The notes below the pieces were generated by a model. That model was given only the letters and a program-made list of their open reading frames with translations, was not told where the DNA came from and did not search any database. 64,000 nt of DNA, taken from the NCBI RefSeq assembly GCF_033473495.1, contig NC_088943.1, forward strand, positions 186,001-250,000. Direction: 5' to 3'. Below, in pieces: positions 49,101 to 57,410 of this stretch. The position numbers and the translations under genes were made by a program. Origin of the DNA: Cercospora beticola (Eukaryota; Ascomycota; Dothideomycetes; Mycosphaerellales; Mycosphaerellaceae). Positions within the stretch are counted from its first letter, which is position 1, and the number at the start of each line of letters is the position of its first letter.

Positions 49101-50504
49101 TAAAATAGGTCTATTTTATCCTAACTAATAGCTTAGATAGCGACTATTCCGCTTAGCTATTCTATCGCTACGTATTTTTACTATATAGAGTACCTAAGGT
49201 TATCGTTTCGGACCGTAGTATATAGTAGGTTAGCGCGTTCTTCCGCTACCTCTATATATAGCTTAGTATTATATAGAATATCTCTACTATCTTCTATTCT
49301 AAGACTAATAGCTAATCTAAGCGTACTAACTAGATACTCGAGTAGTACCTTCGCGTATACGTTAACTACTAGTAGGACGACTAGGTCGACTAGTTACCTA
49401 ACGCCGAGTTCGTATTAAATAACTACGTAAACGTAAGTATAGGTATAACTCCTTTCTTTACTAATACTAGTAGGTATCTAAATATAACTATAGTAGTAGC
49501 TCCCTATCTATAGGTTATAGTATAATAAGTGCCTTAGCTTAATAATACTAACGAGTTCGCTAATACTCTTACTATAATTAACGACTTCCTCTAAGTAGAC
49601 TTAGAAGAACTTCGAGCTACTTATTAGTTCTCTTAATAGCGAACGACCGAATACTCGAACGCGTACCGATCGCTATCTTTTTAGTATTGCCTAGGCGATA
49701 AAGTCTAGCTCGATACGCGATATATAAAGACTAAATAACTAAGCAAGAAGCTTAACTCGAAGTAGCTTAGCCTATTTAAAGTAGTTAAGGAGATTAGATA
49801 CTAGATATACGAGCTTAAACTTATATAAGGAATAAGGATATATAATATGTTCTATATAAGCCTATTATAGTCTACTTATAGAGGAATAGTAGAATAGTAG
49901 GCTCTACCTATATACCCGGTTATTATCGAATGTAATAGCGATAGTTTAGAGAAATAGGAAGTTTAAGAAGTACTCGACGCGAAAGTTCGTTAGTATACGC
50001 TTAACTATAAGGTACTATAGATAGATAGTACGTCGTCTTAGATAAAATAGAGTTAGATCCTCCCTAGTAGTAAGGAGTTAGTATCGGCTTTTTATAATAG
50101 ATATCCTAATAAACCGCGACTACCTATATTACTTAATAGTCCGATAGAAACTAGCCTAGCGGCACTAATAATCTAATATAGTCCCTCTAATAAGCCGAGT
50201 ACTATAAATTAATATAATAAGTCTCTAGTAATAATATTAAGGTAGCCTAGTAAACTGCTTTATAGGTCTATACTACTTTAAGAGCCTCTACGTAATACTA
50301 CGAAGGTTACTACTATACGTACGATATAGGTTAGGCTCGGTAGTATATATAATAACCTTAGCTTAGTTACTATACGCTTCGGTAGTATCGTCTCTATAGA
50401 TACTAATATATTTACTATTATAAACTATAGATAGACGTACGTTACGACTACGCCGTATACTATTCTAAACGTCGTAGGAGCTCCTTCTTTCGAAGAGGAA
50501 GTAC

Positions 50505-50672
50505 TATTACGAAACGTAACCCGTTTACTTAATACCTAAGATATCTATTTACTTCTTAGTACTTAGCGCTCTTATTTCTAGTATTTAGTCTCTCGCGCCT
50601 CCGCGCCTCTCTTAGATATCTCGTATAACTACTCGTCTCTCTATCTATATACCCGTTCTTATAGTTATAATA
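50505..50672 (+). repeat. Gypsy-A 3' LTR (168 bp)
   Basis: Starts TATTACGAAACG and ends GTTATAATA, followed by target duplicate TAAAT and then the resumed Copia-1 sequence. Confidence 0.9.
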
Positions 50673-52039
50673 TAAATAGAGGCAAAGATACTATATTTAT
50701 TAGGTATATTCCTAATACTACTAAAATATAGCTCTTCTAGGAGCCTAATATAAGAGCTATTAAAGCCTATAATACTACTACTTAGTTTAAGTATAAGAAA
50801 GGAGGAGATATAGAGCTAAATATTCCTAAGCTTAATTAAGTAAGTAGTATACCTATTAGAAACCTAGTTAGTAGACCTCTAAAGAAGCTAATAGTAGTTA
50901 TACCTTCTATAGCTACTATACTTATAGCTATAGTAACTAAACCTATAGGTCCTAGCTAAATACTCTTTATATAGTTACTACCTCTACTAAAGAATAAGAA
51001 GGAGTACTAGAGAATAGAGAATCTAGAAGAAGAAAACTCTAGAGAACTATAACTCTAGTAGAAGAAAAGAAGAACTACTAAACTACCTAAGCTAAGCTAG
51101 GAAGTTAATAGATAAGCTAGTCCTAGTACTAGTAGAAGACTATATTCTAAAGTAAAAGGATTAAATATTATATAGTAGAACCTATAAGGAAATAGAGATT
51201 AGAAGAGGAACTAAAACTAAACCTATAGCTAAAAGAGAAGAAGATCTATTTTAGATAAAGAACTAGGCCTAGAGCTAAAAGCTTATAGTATAGTAATAAG
51301 ATAAGTACTTTAGAAGAGATAGAGAGAATATAGATAGAAGGAGGAGCCTAGTACTAAGTATTATAAGATATTCCTAAGCTAAGTCTAAGGCTAAGAATAG
51401 GAGTAGATTTAGGAAGCTCTATTAGAAGTTTAGGAGTCTATATTTATAGCAATTACTCCTTAAGTCTCTATATAGAAATAAGAAGTACCTATTCTAAAGT
51501 TCTATAAAGAGGCAATTTAGGATCCTAAATAGAGATATATATAGGAGGATATAGTCTAAAAGGAACTAACTATATTAAGAAGTAATAATATCTAGGTAAA
51601 GGTTATTCTACCTAAAGGAGCAAACTTTATTATATCTAAGTAGGTATTTAATATAAAGAGATTAATTAGTAGAGCTATTAAAAAGTTTAAGGTAAGACTA
51701 GTTATAAGAGGTTTCTTTTAGAAGTTTAGAGTTAATTTCTAAGAGACCTTTATACTAATAGTTAGGTATAATACCTTAAGAGTATTTATAGCTATAGTTT
51801 ATAAGAAGGATCTAGAACTCTACTAAGTAGATATAAATAATATATTTACTAAGAGCAAACTTTAAGAAGAAATCTTTATAATTCTACTACTAGGAGTTAA
51901 GATTCTACCTAATATAGTCCTATAAATCCTAAGAAGCTTATATAGACTAAAGTAAGTAGTAAGAGACTAGAACAAACTCTATATCTTAAAGTTAAAATAG
52001 ATTAGGTTTATATAATTAGAAGTAGACCTATACTTTCTT

Positions 52040-52100
52040 ATCTACTAGGAAAGGAATATTCTAATCCTAACCTATATAGATAATATTCTAATTATAGTAC
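52040..52100 (+). pseudogene. Copia-1 reverse transcriptase box remnant
   Basis: Encodes ILILTYIDNILI, the Copia Y-x-D-D box with the second Asp changed to Asn. It fixes the element's type and strand. Confidence 0.8.
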
Positions 52101-53486
52101 TAAAGCTAGAAGATATACTTTAGTTTAAGGAATAGCTAGGCAAGGTATTTAAGATTAAAGATCTTAGAGAACTAGAGAAAATCCTTAGAATAAAGTTAAT
52201 AAGAGATAGATAAGCTAGAACTTTAAAGCTTAATTAAAAATACTTTATCTAGAAGAACCTTATAAAGCTAGGAATAACTAAGAAGATAGCTAACCTAACT
52301 CTCTTACTAATAGATAGCTATAATAGCCTAAAACTAATAGACTTATATAATAAGAGAGGGAATAAGATAGAGTACTAAAGCTAAACTAGTACCTAGATAT
52401 AGCCTATAGTTATAATAAGACTAGATATTGCTTTCTCTCTTAGAAGGTTAAGCTTATATATCTTAGACTTAACTAAGAGGTATATATAAGCTCTAAAGAA
52501 ACTAGTAAGATACCTAAGGTTATTCTAAGACTTAGGACTAATATTTAGAAGAAATAGAGGAAGCCTAATAGAATATTTAGACTCTAACTATATAATAGAC
52601 AAAGTAGATAGAGTCTTAATCCTTAGGAGTATCTTCTTCCTTTATAGAGCTCTAGTTTCTTAAATAAGCAGAAAGCAAAAGTCTATTATAATATTAATAA
52701 TAGAAGCTAAGTATATAGCTATAAATATATATATAAAGTAATCTTAGTTCCTAGTAGTACTCTTAAGAGAGATAGACTATATAGAGTTAGTAGGAGAATA
52801 CTTATTCTAACTAACTATAAAAGTATATCCTAATATAGTAAGAGAACTAAAGCTAGTATAAATTATAGGAGACAATTAGGTAGCTTTAACTCTTATTAAG
52901 GATATATATACCTATAAGAGATCTAAATATATTAATATTATATATAACTATATTAGATATCTCTAGTAGTAGAGGAAGGTTATAGTAGAATATATTCTAA
53001 TAAAAGAGATAGTTGCTAATAGCCTAACTAAACTAAAGAATAGGCTATAGTTTTAGGAGTTTATAAGATAACTCTAGCTTATATAGAGAAAGGCAAAAGA
53101 TTTATACTCTAACTATAGATTAAACTCTAGACCTTAGAATAATTAATAAAAGATATACTCTATAGTATTAGAGATATTACGGGATATATAAAACTAAGCC
53201 TAGGAGTTATACTATAGGAGAAGTAGCTTGCTATATATAATAAGTAATTAGGATCTAGGAATCTATATATAGTCTAAAAGAGAAAAGCCTAGAGGAGAAA
53301 CAAAAGGTATATACTCTAGTAATAACGTTACTACGGAATATATAATACTAGGCTAAGGAGTTAAACTAAGATAGATTAGGTATATAGCTCTAACTATATA
53401 ACTATAGTACCTAATAACTTATTATAATTTAGAGATAGATTTAAATATAGGAATATAGGCAGAAGACTATCTAGCCTAAGTAGGAG

Positions 53487-53716
53487 TATTAGAAAGTATA
53501 GTCTAGTTAGATATTCTAAGAGATACTTTAGAGATTAGAGTTAGGTAATATAGGTTATATAATACTAGGTTATATAACCTAGCTAATACCTATTTTAGGA
53601 GTAAGATATAACCTATAACTAACTAATATAATTAACTCGGTTAGTTCCTACTTATTATCTCTACTTCTACTATATTATATCTATCCGACGAGTACCTACT
53701 AGAATATAATTTAATA
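53487..53716 (+). repeat. Copia-1 3' LTR (230 bp)
   Basis: Same length and ends as the 5' LTR, preceded by a purine-rich tract (AAGTAGGAG) that can serve as plus-strand primer, and followed by target duplicate ACTAT. Confidence 0.9.
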
Positions 53717-54740
53717 ACTATATATATTATAAGAAGAATTATAGCGACTATTTACTATATATAATATACTAGATTAATAATAGCGATAATCTTTAAGAAA
53801 GTAGGAGAGTAATAGGTTTTAGGAAAGATTCTTAGAAATTCGTAGTAATATTCTATAGAAATTCGTAGTAATATTCTATAGAATATTCTACGAGTAGAAT
53901 TTCGAAAATCTAGTAGATTTAGATCGTTAGTTAAAATTTAATTAGGCTTTACTTAATTTTAATTAGACTCTTAATTTCTTAGTAGTAACTTAGTCGACTT
54001 TACGACGAGAGAAAGTCGTACTCGATTGAAGTATTTCTTCGAAATTCGAATACTATATAGCTTCTCTCGGAATATAAACTTTATAGATCGAGAGACTATA
54101 GCTTACGATAGTATTTAGAGCTTATAAGAAATATATAGAGGCCCGACGATACGCGTAAATAAGGTCGATATATAGAAAAATATAAAAAATAATTTTATAA
54201 AAAATAAGTTTTATAAAAAGCTCGGTTAATACGATTAGAAGCTTAAGCTACTATTGTTTACGCTAGTTTATACTAGGCTCTATTCTATAGATAAGGCCTT
54301 ATTCGTATCGTTAGCGCTATTAAATAGGCCTTATTTTATATTATATTTAGTATCTACGAATAAAGCTTTATTTATATTTTAAGCTCTATTTTAGTATTCG
54401 TATAATTATTGCCTTCTAGCTAGTAACTATTTAGCGCTTACTCTATACCTATATAGTATAGCTATATACTTTGCGAAAATTAGACTCTACTCTATATCGT
54501 CCTAAGAATAATATATACTATTAATAACGATAATACTATCTATCTAAGTTTAAAGTAATATCGTATAGGTCTAAAGTTCTAGAAAGCCTCGACGAACTAT
54601 AAAGCCGAATATAATACTATCTATACTTCCGTATATATCTCTACGTCGCTTAGGTATATTATTAGCTTCTTTTACTTCCGTATCGCGCGTAGTATAGAAA
54701 AGGCCTTATTTTATAGAATAGGCCTTATTCTATATAAGGC
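53717..54740. repeat. Right remnant of the outermost, unidentified repeat
   Basis: AT-rich, CpA-depleted DNA beyond Copia-1. It contains a perfect 23-bp tandem duplication at 53,833-53,878 followed by a partly inverted copy, and four GGCCTTATT copies (54,295; 54,327; 54,702; 54,721). No LTR, TIR or protein motif is recognised, so its class is unknown. Confidence 0.5.
53833..53878. repeat. 23-bp perfect tandem duplication
   Basis: Two adjacent identical 23-bp units (53,833-53,855 and 53,856-53,878), followed at 53,878-53,904 by an imperfect inverted copy, so a hairpin is possible. Confidence 0.8.
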
Positions 54741-54928
54741 TGTTTTCGTGTCCGCATGAAATGGCACGACATCAAATAAGCCTTGTTTCGCGAAATAGCC
54801 GCTAGCACGAACTGGCGATAACACCGTCCTTTTGCAAATCTAAAGCCTTTCGTATCCGCCGAACCGCTCCCACAGGATCTGGAACCTTCGCCCCCACCAG
54901 ACTTCTTGCGATCATAAATTTCTCGTCT

Positions 54929-55150
54929 TCATTCTAAGCAACACCATTGTAGATATCCGGTCGATTTACACGGGACTTTGCAGATTGCATCGCATTTTGC
55001 TTGCTTTTGCGAGAAAGAGAGAGGTCAGTCTGGGCAGTTCGGAGGGTGAAGTTCACAAGTTTTACTTACTGTATTGTGGCAAGGTTTCGCTGGCAGGTCT
55101 TGGGCGACGATGGTGGTAGCAGTCAGGAGGAGCAGAGTGAAGAGGCGCAT
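54929..55150 (-). CDS. Small secreted cysteine-rich protein SSP1 (51 aa)
   Basis: Exons 55070..55150 (81 nt) and 54929..55003 (75 nt), with a 66-nt intron GTAAGT...AAAAG, phase 0. Exon 1 is a signal peptide plus short linker (MRLFTLLLLTATTIVAQ, then PAKPCHNT). Exon 2 is a 24-residue module with Cys at position 4 and pattern C-x3-C-x3-C-x8-CC, ending WCCLE. Mature size is about 35 residues with six Cys, enough for three disulfides. It belongs with the three neighbouring genes by architecture. No known peptide family is recognised; a secreted effector or antimicrobial peptide is the likeliest role by inference. It sits only about 190 bp from the transposon island. Too short for usual gene finders. 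Confidence 0.75.
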
Positions 55151-55659
55151 TGTTAGAGGAATGTAGTAAAGACCTAGGAGTGAAGTCACTTGGACGCTTA
55201 TGTGGAGGATGGAGAGATGCTTTTGGGATGTGGACAGTAGACGCTGAGGCGGGAAGCGGAGACAGGAAATGAGAGACGATGCTTATATGGGTTGCTTGGA
55301 GGAATATCGGGTAATCGATATTGAATTGCGCTGCGCTAGTCTCAGGAGCGTTCGGACGAGCTGGATGAAGTTCTAGAACCCTGGGACACATCTGCCATCG
55401 TGACAAATATTCAGGTTGCTAAGGATCGTGGACTATGCTCTATCATGACGATAGAATTGTGGACGAGCATCAATAGAAGACGCATAATGCATTGGTCGGA
55501 TTGGGATCCATTGCATCAAGAGCACAAGGAGTAAATCTTCCAAAGTCATCCCCTGTTCTGCAACTTGATACCAGTTCTTTCGGTTGATTCCCTTCGCATT
55601 CCAACCGGTCCTCATCTGCAAGCGCCAACGAAAAGTTCTAGGGAGCGATCCGCCACCAG
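55151..55659. other. Intergenic between SSP1 and SSP2
   Basis: No module-like exon is seen. It should contain the SSP1 promoter; the motif shared by SSP2-SSP4 promoters was not found here. Confidence 0.5.
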
Positions 55660-56028
55660 CTACTCATCGTTACAGACTACGCAGCCTGGAAATTTGGTGC
55701 AACTTGGGCATGAAGAGGTTCCGCATATACTGAGCTATGGTAACGCAGGTCGCTTCAGCTCGATTGTCGTAGTGGAGATACAATTATGTTTACTTACGTC
55801 TATACAGACGTCGCAGACTAGACAGCCTGCAATATTGGAGCATCGTGGGCATGTGGACGTCCCGCATATACCGTCCTGTGGTAACGCAGACTGCTTCAGT
55901 ACGGTCGGTTGAGCGAAGATACGATTATTTTTGCTTACATCTGTTTCACAGAATATTTGCCGCTCTTCCAAGGCAGGGAAAGCGAAGGCGAGTGTCGCAG
56001 CTGCGAGGAGAATGGCGATGAGCTTCAT
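55660..56028 (-). CDS. Small secreted cysteine-rich protein SSP2 with duplicated module (80 aa)
   Basis: Exons 55939..56028 (90 nt), 55798..55875 (78 nt) and 55660..55734 (75 nt); both introns are 63 nt and phase 0. Exon 1 is a signal peptide plus a likely propeptide ending LEERQ, a position where dibasic-like fungal processing is common. Exon 2 (DGICGTSTCPRC...GCLVCDVC) and exon 3 (LSICGTSSCPSC...GCVVCNDE) are clear duplicates sharing C-x4-C-x2-C-x5-C-x2-C. The two introns are also alike (both end CTGCGTTACCA-C/T-AG), so a whole exon-intron unit was copied. Paralogue of SSP3, with nearly the same signal peptide. Role inferred as secreted effector or antimicrobial; no family recognised. Confidence 0.8.
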
Positions 56029-56203
56029 CTTGGAAGATTGGAATGACTTCCGGTGTTAGAAAAGGTGAGATGAGATCGGTGAGAGAGGCTGACGGAACTG
56101 AGACAAGACGAATGAGAGAGCGAGAGGAGAGATTTTATCATGCTGCTCCAGGCGATGATCGTACATGGGGATGCAGCACGGAGCAGGTGTTCAGTCACTT
56201 ATC

Positions 56204-56217
56204 GATGACTAAAAGCA
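56204..56217 (-). promoter_or_regulatory. Shared upstream motif, SSP2 copy
   Basis: Plus-strand GATGACTAAAAGCA, about 176 bp upstream of the SSP2 start. It lies in a longer promoter stretch similar to that of SSP3 (GGAGCACGGAGCAG and nearby words). Regulatory role is inferred from conservation of sequence and distance. Confidence 0.45.
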
Positions 56218-56477
56218 AGGGTAGATCAAGAAAATTGAGATCCAACATTAAGCAGGGTAGAGAAGACCACTCGTTGGTACATCGCTTACACTTTCGACTG
56301 GAGGGATCGAAAGAAGACAAAAATAGAAGCAAAAATGTCCTACATCCATTTCGAAGTGCCGATTCTACGACGCAATTGTCTCGTTCTGCACTGTTCTTTG
56401 CCCTCCAAGATTCACGTGGCCCGACTTATCTACAGCTGTGACCATCAATGCATGAAGTCTATGGGCGTCCCTTCAGC

Positions 56478-56708
56478 CTAAATGTGTGCGCAGCATACAG
56501 AATGCGGACCGTAAACACACTCCTCACACCCTGGCTGTCCGCATCTATCATTCTGTAGCAGCGAAGATGGTATCAGCACGGTTAGATGAGCAAAGATGGA
56601 AATGAGGTGTTTGCTCACCACTACAAAACATGGTTTCTGACGATCTTCCAGTCTGGGAAGCGCCAGGGCGAGTGTTGCGGCAGCTAGGAGGATAGCGATG
56701 AACTTCAT
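56478..56708 (-). CDS. Small secreted cysteine-rich protein SSP3 (54 aa)
   Basis: Exons 56619..56708 (90 nt) and 56478..56552 (75 nt), with a 66-nt intron GTGAGC...CTACAG, phase 0. Exon 1 (MKFIAILLAAATLALA, then LEDRQ) is almost the same as in SSP2, with the same length and same propeptide-like end. Exon 2 is one 24-residue module: C at position 4, pattern C-x4-C-x2-C-x7-CC, ending CCAHI. With one Cys in exon 1 it has six. The promoter is also similar to that of SSP2, so the two arose by tandem duplication. Function inferred only from class: small, secreted, Cys-rich. Confidence 0.8.
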   Translation of the reverse strand: MKFIAILLAAATLALALPRLEDRQKPCFVVVSKHLISIFAHLTVLIPSSLLQNDRCGQPGCEECVYGPHSVCCAHI

Positions 56709-56887
56709 CGTGGAGATCGATGTTACGACTTTGGTCGTCCGAGAGTGTTCTTTTGAGTCGGGCGCGGCGTTCTTGAGAAGCTAAGACCAGATAGACGAAC
56801 AGGAGGGAAGCCTCATTTTATCCTGCATGAGTAGGCTCGCTCTTGCCGCTTCAAATGGAGCACGGAGCAGACATCAGGTCATGTATT

Positions 56888-56901
56888 GATGACTAAAAGC
56901 A
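56888..56901 (-). promoter_or_regulatory. Shared upstream motif, SSP3 copy
   Basis: Plus-strand GATGACTAAAAGCA, identical to the SSP2 copy, about 180 bp upstream of the SSP3 start. Confidence 0.45.
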
Positions 56902-57178
56902 TGAAGATCAAGGACAATGCGATCCAACATCCAGCGGGGTAAGAGGAGACTATTCATGGATACATGGCTCAAATTTCACAGATTGTGTCAACAACGCAAG
57001 AGCGTTTTGTCGCGAGGACACGGCGACTCCCGTTTTGCTGTTGTTTCCCACTAGTCTCAAAATACCACTCTCGCCATACCGCATCAGGTTTGGTCATCCG
57101 AGTGCTATGTCTACAAATCTTCCGTGCACCGCTCTGGATTCCTCGTATAATCGGCAGTAAATAAAGCAAAGAGCGGAT

Positions 57179-57410
57179 CTAGAGTGAACAGCAGCATCCT
57201 GAGTCCGTTTGATAACATGGCTTGCCCATGCAGAAGTCAACACAGGCTGATTCCTTGAGTGCGAGAGCATATGTCAGTCATCAATGGAGAAGTGTTGTCG
57301 TACTTGCTTACACCCCATGAGCAACCCGGACCTGGATGGGCAGGAAATTGCGCATCTGGATCTGCAACGATGCTTGTGGCAAGCACCAGAAGAAAGAGAA
57401 GGAGCTTCAT
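57179..57410 (-). CDS. Small secreted cysteine-rich protein SSP4 (57 aa)
   Basis: Exons 57312..57410 (99 nt) and 57179..57253 (75 nt), with a 58-nt intron GTAAGC...TCAAG, phase 0. Exon 1 has a signal peptide (MKLLLFLLVLATSIVA) and a Pro-rich linker ending GCSWG. Exon 2 is a 24-residue module with Cys at position 4, C-x3-C-x4-C-x6-CCC, most like SSP1 (C-x3-C-x3-C). Seven Cys in total, so one may be free or pair between molecules. The frame is missed by ORF scanning since neither exon is long. Same strand, exon layout and class as the other three. No known family recognised. Confidence 0.75.

Larger units (their letters stand above)
30162..50672 (+). mobile_element. Gypsy-A LTR retrotransposon, split by Copia-2
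   Basis: Segments 30162..33212 and 46157..50672 total about 7.57 kb without the nested insert. It has 168-bp LTRs and a perfect target duplication TAAAT (30157-30161 and 50673-50677) inside Copia-1; Copia-2 keeps a single TAAAT at the matching place (near 36,267 on its inverted copy). The gag-like part occupies the left segment. Pol is on the plus strand in the right segment: FTKLDIIIVFNNIRIKKGD near 47,195, VLLFGLYNS near 47,300, and the RT box VVYLDNILIYSKD near 47,385, a Ty3/gypsy-type order. A purine-rich tract (GAAGAGGAAG) precedes the 3' LTR. Many TAG/TAA codons; non-functional. Confidence 0.88.
27071..53716 (+). mobile_element. Copia-1 LTR retrotransposon, split by Gypsy-A
   Basis: Two segments, 27071..30161 and 50678..53716, total about 6.13 kb once Gypsy-A and its duplicated target are removed. 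It has 230-bp LTRs at both ends and a perfect 5-bp target duplication ACTAT (27066-27070 and 53717-53721). A primer-binding site GGTTATAAGC follows the 5' LTR at 27301. A degraded zinc knuckle lies near 28,590 (YYLYKKKYFRS). The reverse-transcriptase core near 52,050-52,090 reads ILILTYIDNILI, a mutated YVDD box, confirming Copia type and plus orientation. It is a heavily RIP-mutated dead copy. The gap was reconstructed by comparing with Copia-2, which is uninterrupted at that site. Confidence 0.9.
26551..54740. repeat. RIP-mutated AT-rich retrotransposon island
   Basis: Within one short step the sequence loses nearly all CA and TG dinucleotides and fills with TA, while CG is largely kept; it returns to normal at about 54,740. 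Frames are broken chiefly by TAG and TAA. This is the known mark of repeat-induced point mutation (CpA to TpA). The island is explained almost entirely by four nested LTR retrotransposons (27,066-53,721). About 515 bp on the left and 1,020 bp on the right are an older RIP-mutated host sequence of unknown type. No host gene is visible. Confidence 0.95.

Noticed and set aside
26551..54740. AT-rich island as a centromere
   Set aside because: Fully explained by RIP-mutated nested retrotransposons; no centromere-specific evidence can be read from sequence. Not excluded, only unsupported.
26551..54740. Genes inside the island (60-115-codon frames such as 37,637-37,843 and 46,541-46,804)
   Set aside because: All fall within retrotransposon segments or oppose them, and show no independent motif.
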